Shown here: positions 1 to 9,130 of the stretch, in pieces | Layout of the letters: each line of letters starts with the position of its first letter | Numbering within the stretch: the stretch's first letter is position 1 | Source of the DNA: Rikenellaceae bacterium | Lineage (GTDB): Bacteria; Bacteroidota; Bacteroidia; Bacteroidales; Rikenellaceae | Direction: 5' to 3' | NCBI GenBank assembly: GCA_031256675.1 | Contig: JAIRQC010000013.1 | Location: forward strand, 1 to 36,593 | Length of the DNA stretch: 36,593 nt | Notes under the pieces: model-generated | What the model was told of the DNA's origin: nothing | The model's input: the letters and a program-made list of their open reading frames with translations, nothing else | Database searches by the model: none | Position numbers and translations under genes: made by a program

Positions 1-350
1 GTAACGTACATTGCTCGCTCCCGAGACAGATGTTTCAAACGCTCCACTTGCTCCGTCGGGCGATTATGAAGCTTCGCCCTGTCCAAATATCTGGTTGCAT
101 ATTCGGCTATCATCCGAGCATCGGCAGCATCGTTCCTGCCGCGCCTCATACCGGAGGATAACTTAATTTGCGTCGGGTTCTCAAGCCAGAGGGCGCATCC
201 GGTCGCAGCGCAGGCGCAAGCGAGCGGATAGGTATACTGGCCGGTGAACTCCGCGCAAAAGGGAAAGTTCCCGCCGTCGAGACAGTAGGACTGTGCCGGC
301 AAAAGCGGACAAAGAGAGGTCTTTCCCGACAAATAGCGATTGCGGCGGGT
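1..350 (-). pseudogene. IS110-family transposase remnant (runs off the window)
   Basis: Read leftward from an in-frame stop at 353-351, this frame encodes an IS110-like stretch: a segment ending CAEFTGQYTYPL, then LWLENPTQIK, then a GMRRGRNDAADARMIAEYA block. That block matches the DEDD-type transposase N-terminal domain, which carries an Asp in 'NDxxDAxxIAxYA'. The usual N-terminal start with its first catalytic Asp (GxDVSK-like) is not found in any frame between 350 and the flavodoxin promoter, so the 5' end appears lost or degraded. The 3' part lies outside the window. Family assignment is from motif recognition; the truncation is seen directly. Confidence 0.72.
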
Positions 351-372
351 CTATTTTGGCTATTTTGAGGGA

Positions 373-403
373 TTGACGGCGCGGCGCATTCAGGTTACCT
401 TTG
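373..403 (+). promoter_or_regulatory. Bacteroidota-type promoter for flavodoxin
   Basis: A TTG -33 core (373-375), a 20-nt spacer and a perfect TAnnTTTG -7 box (TACCTTTG, 396-403) lie 20 nt before the flavodoxin ATG. Confidence 0.7.
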
Positions 404-422
404 TCGAAAAAAATTGCAAACA

Positions 423-914
423 ATGACGACAGGGATTTTTTACGGCAGCTCGACCGGCAATACCGCCGCGCTTGCCAAACAGATCGCAACAAAACTTGGG
501 CTGGCTGTTGCCGCCGTTCACGAAGTAAGCAAAGCGACCATCTCCGATGCCGAGGCCTGCGAATTGCTCCTGCTGGGCTCGTCGACATGGGGGCTCGGTG
601 AGTTGCAGGACGACTGGTACGACTTTCTCGCCCGACTGAAGAAGGCCAGCCTGAGCGGCAAACGGGTAGCCCTGTTCGGCTGTGGCGATAGTGGCGGCTT
701 TTCCGACACGTTCTGCGATGCGCTGGCCATTATCCGCGACGAGTTGGCTGCGACGGGGTGCATCTTTGTCGGACAGATCGACCTGTCCGGCAACAACTAT
801 TCGTCGCGGGCTTTCGAGGATGGCAAGGCTATCGGACTGACCGTCGACGACAGCGCGCCGGAGGCTACCGGTGCGAGGCTCGAAGCGTGGATCGAAGCCA
901 TAACGAACTCCTGA
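423..914 (+). CDS. fldA: Flavodoxin (FMN electron carrier)
   Basis: This 163-residue long-chain flavodoxin starts with the FMN-phosphate loop GSSTGNT at residues 8-14. It also has the family blocks LLLGSSTWGLGELQDDW and ALFGCGDSGGFSDTFCDA, which hold the flavin-stacking region. It should be a soluble low-potential one-electron carrier that replaces ferredoxin when iron is scarce. The ATG at 423 is preferred over a TTG at 414 because it directly precedes the conserved MTTGIFYGSSTG start and sits about 12 nt after the predicted transcription start. The DUF2023 gene follows after 5 nt, so the two are probably co-transcribed. Confidence 0.93.
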   Translation: MTTGIFYGSSTGNTAALAKQIATKLGLAVAAVHEVSKATISDAEACELLLLGSSTWGLGELQDDWYDFLARLKKASLSGKRVALFGCGDSGGFSDTFCDALAIIRDELAATGCIFVGQIDLSGNNYSSRAFEDGKAIGLTVDDSAPEATGARLEAWIEAITNS

Positions 915-919
915 CGGCA

Positions 920-1291
920 ATGAGGCCCGAGATTTATTCCAGCATGGGAGAGATGCGCGTGGTGATGCACATGATTTACGAGTTCCGCAAGGGTATACGC
1001 GCTCTGGCGCTGTGTACCCTTTGTCCGACCTGCGCAGGGATTGTCAAGCAGCGGCTCGACAGTCAGAATATAAGTTATATCGAGCAGCCTGTTGCGGCCA
1101 ACGGCAACGTCAATCTGTTTTTCGGTTCGCAGGTCTGTCTGGAGGCCATATCGGCCTTTATCGACAAGCCGCTCAACATGCTCACGCCGGAGGAGGATTT
1201 CATGCTAGGGACCATGCTCGGTTACGACCTGAGGCAGCAGTGCCGCCGGTTCTGCAACAGAAAACGGAGCGTAAAACAGTCGACCAACTGA
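920..1291 (+). CDS. DUF2023 family protein, flavodoxin partner gene
   Basis: This 123-residue protein has the DUF2023 signatures MHMIYEFRKGIRALALCTL, NVNLFFGSQ and LTPEEDFMLGTMLGYDLRQQC. It begins 5 nt after the flavodoxin stop, a pairing that recurs in Bacteroidales. Its function is unknown; linkage suggests a role in flavodoxin use or redox. The protein is rich in Cys near residues 33-39 (CTLCPTC) and at the C-terminus (QQCRRFC), which could bind metal (inference). Alternative starts at 944 and 953 would remove up to 11 residues before the conserved block. Confidence 0.85.
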   Translation: MRPEIYSSMGEMRVVMHMIYEFRKGIRALALCTLCPTCAGIVKQRLDSQNISYIEQPVAANGNVNLFFGSQVCLEAISAFIDKPLNMLTPEEDFMLGTMLGYDLRQQCRRFCNRKRSVKQSTN

Positions 1292-1342
1292 CCGCTCTCG
1301 AAGGTTCCGCCGGATGAAAGATGCGTTTCAGAGTGTGTTAAC

Positions 1343-1380
1343 ACTATTTCTGTCTGTCTAATTCGACAGACAGAAATAGT
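1343..1380. terminator. Perfect 16-bp hairpin between convergent genes
   Basis: ACTATTTCTGTCTGTC is followed by a 6-nt loop (TAATTC) and its exact complement. It lies between the rightward flavodoxin/DUF2023 unit and leftward glmM, so it may end both transcripts. No long U-tract flanks it. A partial third copy of the arm (ACTGACAGACC) follows at 1380. Confidence 0.55.
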
Positions 1381-1544
1381 ACTGACAGACCATAAACTTT
1401 CGACTGCAATTATTCGGTTGCAAGCATACGCTCGCCGAACGCTTTTACGCCTCGGCAGAACGTCTGGCTCTGTCGAGGTGCGTAGCAGCAACTGCGTAAC
1501 GGGCCTGCAAGGCAAAATCAGCCGGCAAGAATGCCACAAGATTT

Positions 1545-1680
1545 AATCAAGCCCTCAAAAAGCGCTCAAACCGCTCCGAGAAATCACTCGAACCTCCACT
1601 CGAAAACCCACTCAAAAACTCGCTCCGAGAACCCCCACTCAAAAAATCACTGTGAAAGACCCACTCCGAAGACGAATGCA
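1545..1680. repeat. Degenerate 12-13-nt tandem array
   Basis: About ten imperfect units resembling CCACTCAAAAAC or CGCTCCGAGAAC run up to the glmM 3' end. No convincing protein is encoded. The rest of the 1292-1686 gap holds only the hairpin at 1343-1380. Confidence 0.6.
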
Positions 1681-1686
1681 CAGGCA

Positions 1687-3105
1687 TTACCCGGCCAGGT
1701 CCCTCATTATCTGCTCTGCGAGAGCGTCGGCAGTGGTGCGGTTGGCGACCTCGTCGGCGGCGGGATCGGCCCCTTCGGCGTAGATGCGCACGATGGGCTC
1801 GGTGTTTGAACGGCGGAGGTGGGCCCAGGAGGTCGGGAAATCTATCTTGACGCCGTCTATGTCTGTGATCTGCTGGTCTTTATACTTCTCCTTGACGCGG
1901 GCCAGGAGCGCGTCAAGATCGGTTCCGGGAGCGGTCTCGACCCTGTTTTTCGAGATGTAATATTGCGGATAGGCGCGTCGCAATGCCGACACGGAGGCCG
2001 CGCTGCAGGAGGCCAGATGACTGAGAAACAATGCGATACCCGCCAGCGCGTCGCGTCCGTAATGGAGCGCAGGGTAGATCACCCCGCCGTTGCCCTCGCC
2101 GCCGATCACCGCGCCGCTTCTTTTCATCTGCGCCACGACGTTCACCTCGCCCACCGCCGCCGCCGAGTATAACCCGCCGCGCCTCAGGGTAATGTCGCGC
2201 AGGGCCCTCGACGAGCTGAGGTTCGAGACGGTATTTCCCTGTGTGTGAGCGAGAACGTAGTCAGCTACGGCCACTAGGGTGTACTCCTCGCCGAACATCG
2301 TCCCATCCTCGCACACCAACGCCAGACGGTCGACGTCAGGGTCGACAACCACGCCCAGATCGGCCCCTGAGGCCACAACGGCGGCGGAGATCGCGCCCAG
2401 ATTTTCGGGCAGCGGCTCGGGATTGTGGGCGAATTCGCCCGTCGGTTCGCAGTTAAGTTCCACGATCTCAGCGCCCAGCGCGCGCAGCAGGGCGGGGACG
2501 ACAATGCCTCCCACGGAGTTCACCGCGTCGACTACAACCTTTAACCGCCGCGCCCGCACCGCTTCCACATTGGCCAGCGGCATGGCAAGGACAGCTGCAA
2601 TATGTTCGTCGTCAAACGAATCGCCCGTCAAACGTCCGATATTGTCTACGTCGGGGAACTCTTCGCAGTCCTCGGCGGCCAGCTCCAGCAACCGCGCCCC
2701 GGCTGCCGCGTCGAGAAATTCGCCCGAGCCGTCGAGCAGCTTCAGGGCGTTCCACTGACGCGGGTTGTGGCTGGCCGTCAGGATGACGCCGCCGTCGGCT
2801 CGACGCGCGACCACCGCCATTTCCACCCCCGGCGTGGTGCACAGCCCGACGTCCGTCACCTCCACGCCGCAGCCCATGAGCGTACCCACGACGAGCGAAC
2901 GCACCATTTCGCCCGAGATCCGCGCGTCGCGCCCCACGACGACCCGCAAACGCCTTTCGCCGCCCTGCCGTTGCGAACCGTCGCGCTCGCGCAACAGCCG
3001 CGCGTAGGCCGATGTGAAGCGGACAATGTCGGTCGGGGTGAGGTTTTCGCCTGCCGCGCCGCCGATGGTGCCGCGAATACCGGAAATTGATTTGATCAGC
3101 GCCAT
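1687..3105 (-). CDS. glmM: Phosphoglucosamine mutase (alpha-D-phosphohexomutase family)
   Basis: The 472-residue protein has the four phosphohexomutase landmarks in order. These are the N-terminal SGIRGTIGG motif, the phosphoserine loop TASHNP (Ser112), the metal loop DPDVDR (255-260) and the sugar loop GEGNG (about 336-340), with a C-terminal phosphate-binding RRSNTEPIVR segment. GlmM converts glucosamine-6-phosphate to glucosamine-1-phosphate in the cytosol for UDP-GlcNAc and peptidoglycan synthesis. The Bacteroidales form starts MxLIKSISGIRGT, as here. GEGNG rather than GEQSG leaves some room for a phosphomannomutase/phosphoglucomutase activity. It is transcribed away from the nucleoside phosphorylase gene. 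Confidence 0.88.
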   Translation of the reverse strand: MALIKSISGIRGTIGGAAGENLTPTDIVRFTSAYARLLRERDGSQRQGGERRLRVVVGRDARISGEMVRSLVVGTLMGCGVEVTDVGLCTTPGVEMAVVARRADGGVILTASHNPRQWNALKLLDGSGEFLDAAAGARLLELAAEDCEEFPDVDNIGRLTGDSFDDEHIAAVLAMPLANVEAVRARRLKVVVDAVNSVGGIVVPALLRALGAEIVELNCEPTGEFAHNPEPLPENLGAISAAVVASGADLGVVVDPDVDRLALVCEDGTMFGEEYTLVAVADYVLAHTQGNTVSNLSSSRALRDITLRRGGLYSAAAVGEVNVVAQMKRSGAVIGGEGNGGVIYPALHYGRDALAGIALFLSHLASCSAASVSALRRAYPQYYISKNRVETAPGTDLDALLARVKEKYKDQQITDIDGVKIDFPTSWAHLRRSNTEPIVRIYAEGADPAADEVANRTTADALAEQIMRDLAG

Positions 3106-3247
3106 AGTAAATGGAGATATTTCGTTGGCAAGATATAATTATTTTGAATTTTCCCCAAAAAACGTCGATTATTCATGCAAAATAACTACATTTATCGAAA
3201 ATTTCGCACACCGAAGCAAAAATGTTATTAACAAAGTATGGTTGAGC

Positions 3248-4126
3248 ATGAGACAAATCCCGACTTCTGAGTTGATTATCAACGATGACGGCTCTATTTT
3301 CCACCTTCATCTGCGTCCCGAACACATTGCCGATACAATCATCCTCGTGGGCGATCCGGGGCGGGTGGAGCAGGTGGCGTCGAAATTTGACAGCCGCGAG
3401 GCGAAAATTTCCAACCGCGAGTTCTGCACCGTGACCGGCCTTTACAGGGGCAAGCGGATGAGCGTCATATCGACCGGCATCGGCACCGACAACATCGACA
3501 TTGTCGTCACCGAGCTCGACGCGCTGGTCAATATCGACCTCGAAACCCGCACCGAACGCGAGGAGAAACGGCAGCTCACCCTGCTGCGCCTCGGCACGTC
3601 GGGGGCGTTGCATCCGAGCCTGCGCATCGGCGACATGGTTTTCGCCCGCACCTCGATCGGTTTCGACGGGCTGCTCAACTTCTACAAGGGGCGTAACGAT
3701 GTGTGCGACATTGCGATGGAACAGGCCTTCATCCAGCACACGTCGTGGAACTACCTGCTGCCCAAACCCTACTTCATCGACGCCGACCGCCAGCTTCTCG
3801 CCCACTTCCAAAGGCACGTCATCGAAGGGATAACCATCTCTGCCCCCGGGTTTTACGCCCCGCAGGGACGCTGGGTGCGGATACGTCCTGCCTTTACGAA
3901 GATGAACGAGCTGATCGAATCGTTCGTCTACCGTGGCCGCCACATAACAAATTACGAGATGGAGAGTTCGGCCCTGGCAGGTCTGTCGCGGCTCATGGGC
4001 CATCGCGCCGCAACGATCTGCACCATTATAGCCCAGCGCGTTGCGCTCGACGTGAAAACCGATTACAGTCCGTTTGTTGATAATATGATAATAATGTCGC
4101 TCGACAGACTTGCGGAATTGCCGTAA
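3248..4126 (+). CDS. Nucleoside phosphorylase (PNP/UDP family)
   Basis: This 292-residue protein contains the PNP_UDP_1 signatures ADTIILVGDPGRVEQVAS, STGIGTDNIDIV, LRLGTSGAL and the substrate-site block ITNYEMESSALAGLS. These fit a cytosolic enzyme that cleaves purine or pyrimidine nucleosides with phosphate, and the closest overall layout is the uridine phosphorylase/AMP nucleosidase-like branch of Bacteroidota. The start at 3248 (MRQIPTSELIINDDGSIFHLHL) places the conserved region at the right distance. The longer open frame upstream has no conserved features and overlaps the control region shared with glmM. Exact substrate is not determinable. Confidence 0.85.
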   Translation: MRQIPTSELIINDDGSIFHLHLRPEHIADTIILVGDPGRVEQVASKFDSREAKISNREFCTVTGLYRGKRMSVISTGIGTDNIDIVVTELDALVNIDLETRTEREEKRQLTLLRLGTSGALHPSLRIGDMVFARTSIGFDGLLNFYKGRNDVCDIAMEQAFIQHTSWNYLLPKPYFIDADRQLLAHFQRHVIEGITISAPGFYAPQGRWVRIRPAFTKMNELIESFVYRGRHITNYEMESSALAGLSRLMGHRAATICTIIAQRVALDVKTDYSPFVDNMIIMSLDRLAELP

Positions 4127-4134
4127 ATTTTTGC

Positions 4135-4142
4135 TAATTTTG
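4135..4142 (+). promoter_or_regulatory. Possible -7 box for dnaN
   Basis: TAATTTTG fits TAnnTTTG 19 nt before the dnaN ATG. No TTTG lies at the ideal -33 distance, so the call is weak. Confidence 0.4.
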
Positions 4143-4160
4143 ACAAAATTTTAAGCCATT

Positions 4161-5288
4161 ATGAAATTCGTAATTTCAAGTTCGGCCCTGCTGTCGCTGT
4201 TGCAGACCACGGGCAAGGTGATCAGCAGCAAGAATACACTTCCGATCCTCGACTATTTTCTGCTCGACCTCAAAGAGGGGCAGTTGAAGGTCACGGCCTC
4301 CGACCTCGAAACCACGCTGGTAGGGGTTATCAGGGTGGAAAATATCGAAAAGGAGGGCATTATCGCCGCCCCTGCCAAACTGATGCTCGACTCGCTCAAA
4401 GAGTTCTCGGAGCAGCCGCTCACCATCGAGGCCAACGAGTCGACGTGGGAGATCAAGATCAGCTGGAAGAGCGGGTCGCTGGCCATCCCCGGCACGTCGG
4501 GGTTGAGCTATCCCGCCGTGCCCGAGCTGGACGAGGCGCGCAACGAGACCACGTTTGCCGTCGACGCGCTGATCAACGGCGTCAACAAAACCATCTTTGC
4601 CTCGGCGGACGACGAGATGCGCCCTGTGCTCAACGGTATTTACATTGCCATTGCGCCCAAACTGACGACCTTCGTCGGCACCGATGCGCACAAGCTGGTA
4701 AAGTATACGGTAGACACGGACAACGAGGCGCTCGAAGCCACGTTCATCCTGCCGAAGAAGCCCGCGCTGCTGCTTCGCACCGTGCTGCTCAAGGAGGAGG
4801 ACGACGTGGCGGTGTCGTTCGACGCCAAGAACGTGCTGTTCAAGTTGAAGAATTACACGCTGATCTGCCGCCTGATAGAGGGCAACTACCCCAATTACGG
4901 CGCGGTGATCCCTGCCAACAACCCCAATCACGTGATTGCTGACCGCGTGGAGCTGCTCAACGGCATCAAGCGCGTGGCTGTCTGCTCGAACCAGGCCACC
5001 AACCTCATCAAACTCGAAGTCAGGCCCAACAATATCGACCTGGCGGCGCAGGATCTCGACTTTTCGGTCTCGGCCAACGAACATCTCTCGTGCAGCTATG
5101 AGGGCGAGGAGATTACGATCGGCTTCAAGTCGACTTTCCTCGTCGAGATCCTCTCCAATATAGAGACCCCGAGCATCGTAATGGAGCTGGGCGACTCGAC
5201 CCGTGCAGGGGTATTCAAACCGATCTACGACGACAAGCAGCCCAGCACGACGCTCATGCTGCTGATGCCGATGATGATAAACGCCTGA
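4161..5288 (+). CDS. dnaN: DNA polymerase III beta subunit (sliding clamp)
   Basis: The 375-residue protein shows the three-domain beta-clamp pattern. It starts MKFVISSSALLSLLQTTGKVI, has TLPILDYFLLDL and LKVTASDLETTLV in domain 1, and has the domain 2 block EMRPVLNGIYIAI with TDAHKLVKY. It ends with the family C-terminal tail, here TTLMLLMPMMINA. The dimeric ring tethers DNA polymerase III and other partners to DNA. It is not beside dnaA here. Start and stop are unambiguous, and it precedes a DnaQ-like exonuclease gene by 77 nt. Confidence 0.96.
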   Translation: MKFVISSSALLSLLQTTGKVISSKNTLPILDYFLLDLKEGQLKVTASDLETTLVGVIRVENIEKEGIIAAPAKLMLDSLKEFSEQPLTIEANESTWEIKISWKSGSLAIPGTSGLSYPAVPELDEARNETTFAVDALINGVNKTIFASADDEMRPVLNGIYIAIAPKLTTFVGTDAHKLVKYTVDTDNEALEATFILPKKPALLLRTVLLKEEDDVAVSFDAKNVLFKLKNYTLICRLIEGNYPNYGAVIPANNPNHVIADRVELLNGIKRVAVCSNQATNLIKLEVRPNNIDLAAQDLDFSVSANEHLSCSYEGEEITIGFKSTFLVEILSNIETPSIVMELGDSTRAGVFKPIYDDKQPSTTLMLLMPMMINA

Positions 5289-5310
5289 TGGCGTGTCGAT
5301 TGTGAATAGT

Positions 5311-5340
5311 CGCCGAATGGTCCGGCCAGATCGTTCGGCG
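5311..5340. other. Inverted repeat between dnaN and the exonuclease gene
   Basis: CGCCGAA and TTCGGCG arms enclose a 16-nt loop that itself contains TGGTCCGGCCA, a near palindrome. There is no U-tract, so it may be a weak terminator or processing site. Confidence 0.35.
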
Positions 5341-5365
5341 GCTATATATATTATTAAGGTATAAA

Positions 5366-6166
5366 ATGCAGCTCAATCTTAAAAATCCGATCATTTTTTT
5401 CGATCTGGAGACCACTGGCGTTGACCCTGCGAAGGATCGCATCGTGGAGATCTCGATGGTGAAGGTCATGCCCGACGGCGCGCGCGAGGTCAAGACGCGG
5501 CGGATCAATCCCGAGACGCCGATCCCCGCCGCCGCCGCCGCCATCCACCACATCACGGACGACGACGTGCGCGACTGCCCGAAATTCAGGGAGATAGCCC
5601 GCTCGCTGGCGCAGTACATCGAAGGGTGCGACCTCGGCGGCTTCAATTCCATAAAGTTCGACATGCCGCTGCTCGCCGAGGAGTTTCTGCGCGCCGGGGT
5701 GGACGTCGACCTTAAACGCCACAGGATGATCGACGTACAGAACATCTTCCACAAGATGGAGCAACGCACGCTGGTGGCCGCCTATAAGTTCTACTGCAAC
5801 AAGACGCTGGACGAGGCCCACTCGGCCGAAGCCGACACGCTGGCCACCTACGAGGTGCTGCTCGCGCAGCTCGACCGCTATCCCGACGATTTGAAGAACG
5901 ACGTCGATTTTCTGGCCGATTTCTCCACCCACAGCCAGTTTGCCGACTATGCCGGAAGGATCGTTTATGACGACAAGAGGGTGGAACGCTTCAATTTCGG
6001 CAAGCACAAAGGACGTTCGGTGGCCGAAGTATTTCGCACTGAGCCAAGTTATTACAGCTGGATAATGGACGGCGATTTCCCGCAGTATACCAAGAAGGTC
6101 GTCACGGAGATCCGCCTGCGCGAGGCGGCACTGAACCTTTCGGGTGGCGCGGCGGCCAAAAAATAA
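5366..6166 (+). CDS. DnaQ-like 3'-5' exonuclease (DEDDh)
   Basis: The 266-residue protein has an N-terminal RNase T/DnaQ exonuclease domain. Exo I is FFDLETTG (residues 10-17), Exo II is GGFNSIKFDMPLL and Exo III is HSAEADTLAT, with the His and Asp of the DEDDh class. It is the length of stand-alone Bacteroidales exonucleases and is not fused to a polymerase. The C-terminal ~70 residues (RVERFNFGKHKGRSVAEV, YYSWIMDGDFP) match the small domain often found at the end of these proteins. Its place next to dnaN suggests proofreading or repair, which is inference. Catalytic residues are intact. Confidence 0.88.
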   Translation: MQLNLKNPIIFFDLETTGVDPAKDRIVEISMVKVMPDGAREVKTRRINPETPIPAAAAAIHHITDDDVRDCPKFREIARSLAQYIEGCDLGGFNSIKFDMPLLAEEFLRAGVDVDLKRHRMIDVQNIFHKMEQRTLVAAYKFYCNKTLDEAHSAEADTLATYEVLLAQLDRYPDDLKNDVDFLADFSTHSQFADYAGRIVYDDKRVERFNFGKHKGRSVAEVFRTEPSYYSWIMDGDFPQYTKKVVTEIRLREAALNLSGGAAAKK

Positions 6167-6210
6167 CTTTTTGCAGGAAAAGGCACGGTTTTTGCAATAC
6201 ATGGTTCGGT

Positions 6211-8097
6211 ATGAAAAAGTTCAAACTGCTTATTTACAGCCTCGTCGCGATGATGTTGTCGTATGGCGCGGAGGCGACGGCACAGCAGGCCGCCCGGTCG
6301 CAGGCCGTGGGCAGGGGCATGGTCAGCATCGACGGCAAACGCTATTACGTCCATACGGTTGAGGCTGGCGAGACGCTCTATTCGCTGTCCAGGTTCTATT
6401 CGGTTGACCAGCAGGAGATCCTCGACCGCAACCCTCATGCCGTGGAGGGTTTCCAGCCTGGACAACTGCTGATAATCCCCGTCAGGGAGCAGCAGCCGCT
6501 CACGCCGAAGCAGCAGGCCAAAACTTTCGAGTTGCATATTGTCAATCAGGGCGAAACGGCCTATTCCATATGCCGCCGCTACGGTATCACGGTCGACCAG
6601 CTGATGGAGGACAATCCGGGGCTTGACCCGACGGCCCTCTCGCTCGAACAGACGCTCAATATCCGCAAAACGGCCGTCGGCAAGAGCAGCGAAGAGGCTG
6701 TAAACCAGAGCATAAAGCAATATGGCGACGCGATGAACAACCTCTCGACCGGCTTTGTCTACCACACGGTCGAGAAGGGCGAGACCCTCTACTCGCTGTG
6801 CCGCTATTACGGCCTGACAGATAAGGATGTGGCGGCCTACAACGAGATAGCCGGCGGCCTGCGCGAAGGACAGATACTGCGACTGCCCGCGGCAAAGGTG
6901 AAACAGGAGTTGATTTCGCAGCTGCCCGACTCGCCGCCGCGGTCGCAGTTCCCGACCGAACACGAGGCTTACGACTCCCTGAACCACCCGCAGACAGGCC
7001 CTGCGGATAACGTCGAATACACCTCCGGCGCGGCTGAAACGCCCCGGCGCGACCCTGACCACGTCAACGTGGCGATGTTCATCCCGTTCTCGACCGACTC
7101 TGCCGTGTCGCAGAACTTTATGGATTTTTACAAGGGCTCACTGCTGGCCTTTGCCGACCTCAAGGAGCAGGGGTTGTCGGTCGACGTGAACGTTTATAAC
7201 GAGACGCGCTCGCTGGCGGAGATCGAGAACATCGTCGCCGCGCCCGACTTCGCGCGTAACGAGTTGATAATAGGCCCTGTGTACGAAAATGTGCTTGGCC
7301 CTGCGCTGCGCGTCGCCTCTGAACGCGGCATTCCGGTGGTCTCGCCGCTGGCCACGGTGGAGCGCCACCAGAGCCCGCTGATCTATCAGATGGCCCCGCA
7401 AAATAGCTCCAAGTACGACAAACTGAGGGAGTTGCTCTCCGGCGACGACAAGAACGTCATCACGGTTACCTCGCCCAACAACGACATAGAGTTTCAGCGC
7501 GACATCATTGGCCTTATACCGCAGGATGCGAGCTCGGTAACCTACGTCCGCAAGATGGCCTCCACTGAAATAGAGAAGGTTATGAGCCGCGTGAAGGAGA
7601 ATGTCTTCGTCTTCTATCCTGGCGACGAGATGGCCGTCGACGAGATGCTGGCCCGCATCAGCTCGATCAAGAACAGCTGGACGGCCCGCGGGATTAAAAC
7701 GCCTGGTATCAGCGTGATAGGTTCCAGTCGCTGGCAGCGTTTCGGCAATATCGACAGGAGCCTCTTCTTCAAACTGCGCCTGAACTACATCGCCTCCTAC
7801 CATGCCGACCGTGGCAACGAACTGGTCGCGGCCTTCAACAAACGCTATATCTCTTCGTACAACTCGGTGCCGTCGCTCTACTCATACCGCGGCTATGATG
7901 CTGTGAAACTGTTCGTCAGCTCGTATGCGGCGGACGATCGCGGCGACCTTGCCTCCGCTGTCAACCGCTCGAAAGAGGAGTTGCTCGCCGTACCCTACCA
8001 TTTCGTGCGCAACAACGGCGACCCCAACTCGAACTGCGTCAACAACGAGTGGGTACTGGTCTCATACAACGACGATTATACGATTACGGTCAAATAG
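6211..8097 (+). CDS. LysM-repeat periplasmic binding-like protein
   Basis: This 628-residue envelope protein has an N-terminal signal peptide (MKKFKLLIYSLVAMMLSYG, cleavage near AEATAQQA). Three LysM modules follow, at about residues 45-92 (HTVEAGETLYSLSRFY), 107-155 (HIVNQGETAYSICRRYG) and 182-227 (HTVEKGETLYSLCRYYG). From about residue 285 the sequence resembles a type I periplasmic ligand-binding fold (VNVAMFIPF, then alternating beta-alpha segments). LysM modules bind peptidoglycan; the ligand of the C-terminal domain is unknown. The same architecture is common in Bacteroidota. It ends 24 nt from the stop of convergent obgE with no obvious terminator. Confidence 0.85.
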   Translation: MKKFKLLIYSLVAMMLSYGAEATAQQAARSQAVGRGMVSIDGKRYYVHTVEAGETLYSLSRFYSVDQQEILDRNPHAVEGFQPGQLLIIPVREQQPLTPKQQAKTFELHIVNQGETAYSICRRYGITVDQLMEDNPGLDPTALSLEQTLNIRKTAVGKSSEEAVNQSIKQYGDAMNNLSTGFVYHTVEKGETLYSLCRYYGLTDKDVAAYNEIAGGLREGQILRLPAAKVKQELISQLPDSPPRSQFPTEHEAYDSLNHPQTGPADNVEYTSGAAETPRRDPDHVNVAMFIPFSTDSAVSQNFMDFYKGSLLAFADLKEQGLSVDVNVYNETRSLAEIENIVAAPDFARNELIIGPVYENVLGPALRVASERGIPVVSPLATVERHQSPLIYQMAPQNSSKYDKLRELLSGDDKNVITVTSPNNDIEFQRDIIGLIPQDASSVTYVRKMASTEIEKVMSRVKENVFVFYPGDEMAVDEMLARISSIKNSWTARGIKTPGISVIGSSRWQRFGNIDRSLFFKLRLNYIASYHADRGNELVAAFNKRYISSYNSVPSLYSYRGYDAVKLFVSSYAADDRGDLASAVNRSKEELLAVPYHFVRNNGDPNSNCVNNEWVLVSYNDDYTITVK

Positions 8098-8121
8098 TGA
8101 GGGTACGCGCCGCCTGCCGTG

Positions 8122-9111
8122 TTAGTGCAGCGTCTCCCACAGCATGTCGACGAGTTGCGGGATGTTGTAGCGCGAGATGGCCGATATGAAGATCGACGGT
8201 ATGCCTGGCGGCAGTTCGGCGCGCAAGTCGTTGAGCATCTGAGCGTCGAAGATGTCGCACTTGGTGATGGCCAGCACGCGCCGCTTGTCCATAAGTTCGG
8301 GGTTATATTGCCTTAACTCGTTCAGCAACACGTTGTACTCGTGGCTGATACTGTCCGAATCGACAGGGATCGTGAACAGCAGCGCCGAATTGCGTTCGAT
8401 GTGGCGCAGGAAGCGCACGCCCAAGCCGCGCCCCTCGTGCGCCCCCTCAATAATGCCCGGAATGTCGGCCATGACGAACGACTTGAACTCGCGCCATTCG
8501 ACGATGCCTAGGTTCGGTTCGAGCGTCGTGAAGGGGTAGTTCGCAATCTTGGGCTTGGCCGCCGAGACCACCGAGAGCAGCGTCGACTTGCCTGCATTTG
8601 GAAAACCGACCAGCCCGATGTCGGCCAACAGTTTGAGCTCGAGGATGAAAGCCCCTTCGAGGGCTTCGCCGCCTGGCTGTGCGTAACGCGGGGCCTGGTT
8701 GGTGGCGGTGCGGAAATGCCAGTTGCCCTGCCCGCCGCGCCCGCCCGCCAGCAGGACAAGTTCGTCGCCCTCGCCGACCACTTCGCCGACCATCTCGCCC
8801 GTTTCTGCGTTGCGCGCCACGGTGCCGAGCGGCACGGGGATCGTTATGTTCCCTGCATCCTTGCCGCTGCAACGCGCCCCGCCGCCGTTCTCGCCGTCGT
8901 CGGCAAAGACATGCCGCCTGTATTTCAGGTGGATAAGCGTCCAGTACTGGCTGTCGCCGCGCAGGACGATGCTGCCGCCGCGCCCGCCGTCGCCGCCGTC
9001 CGGCCCGCCCATGGGGACGAATTTCTCGCGCCGGAAGTGCACCGACCCTGCCCCTCCCGCCCCCGAACGGCAAAATATCTTAACGTAGTCGACAAAATTC
9101 GATGCGGCCAT
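8122..9111 (-). CDS. obgE: GTPase Obg/CgtA
   Basis: The 329-residue protein has the glycine-rich Obg fold (residues 1-160: FCRSGAGGAGSVHFRREKF, GGDGGRGGSIVL), then the G domain. G1 is GFPNAGKSTLL, G3 is DIPG and G4 is TKCD in place of NKxD. It lacks the optional C-terminal extension, as in many Bacteroidota. Obg binds the 50S subunit and takes part in ribosome maturation and stress control. It is divergent from era, another ribosome-associated GTPase, across a 129-nt promoter region. Confidence 0.95.
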   Translation of the reverse strand: MAASNFVDYVKIFCRSGAGGAGSVHFRREKFVPMGGPDGGDGGRGGSIVLRGDSQYWTLIHLKYRRHVFADDGENGGGARCSGKDAGNITIPVPLGTVARNAETGEMVGEVVGEGDELVLLAGGRGGQGNWHFRTATNQAPRYAQPGGEALEGAFILELKLLADIGLVGFPNAGKSTLLSVVSAAKPKIANYPFTTLEPNLGIVEWREFKSFVMADIPGIIEGAHEGRGLGVRFLRHIERNSALLFTIPVDSDSISHEYNVLLNELRQYNPELMDKRRVLAITKCDIFDAQMLNDLRAELPPGIPSIFISAISRYNIPQLVDMLWETLH

Positions 9112-9130
9112 CTTTCTCCTGATTGAAGCG

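Noticed and set aside
3014-3247. N-terminal extension of the nucleoside phosphorylase
   Set aside because: It overlaps the glmM 5' end and the divergent control region and has no conserved sequence.
4176-5084. 302-residue minus-strand frame
   Set aside because: Complement of dnaN; no recognisable protein.
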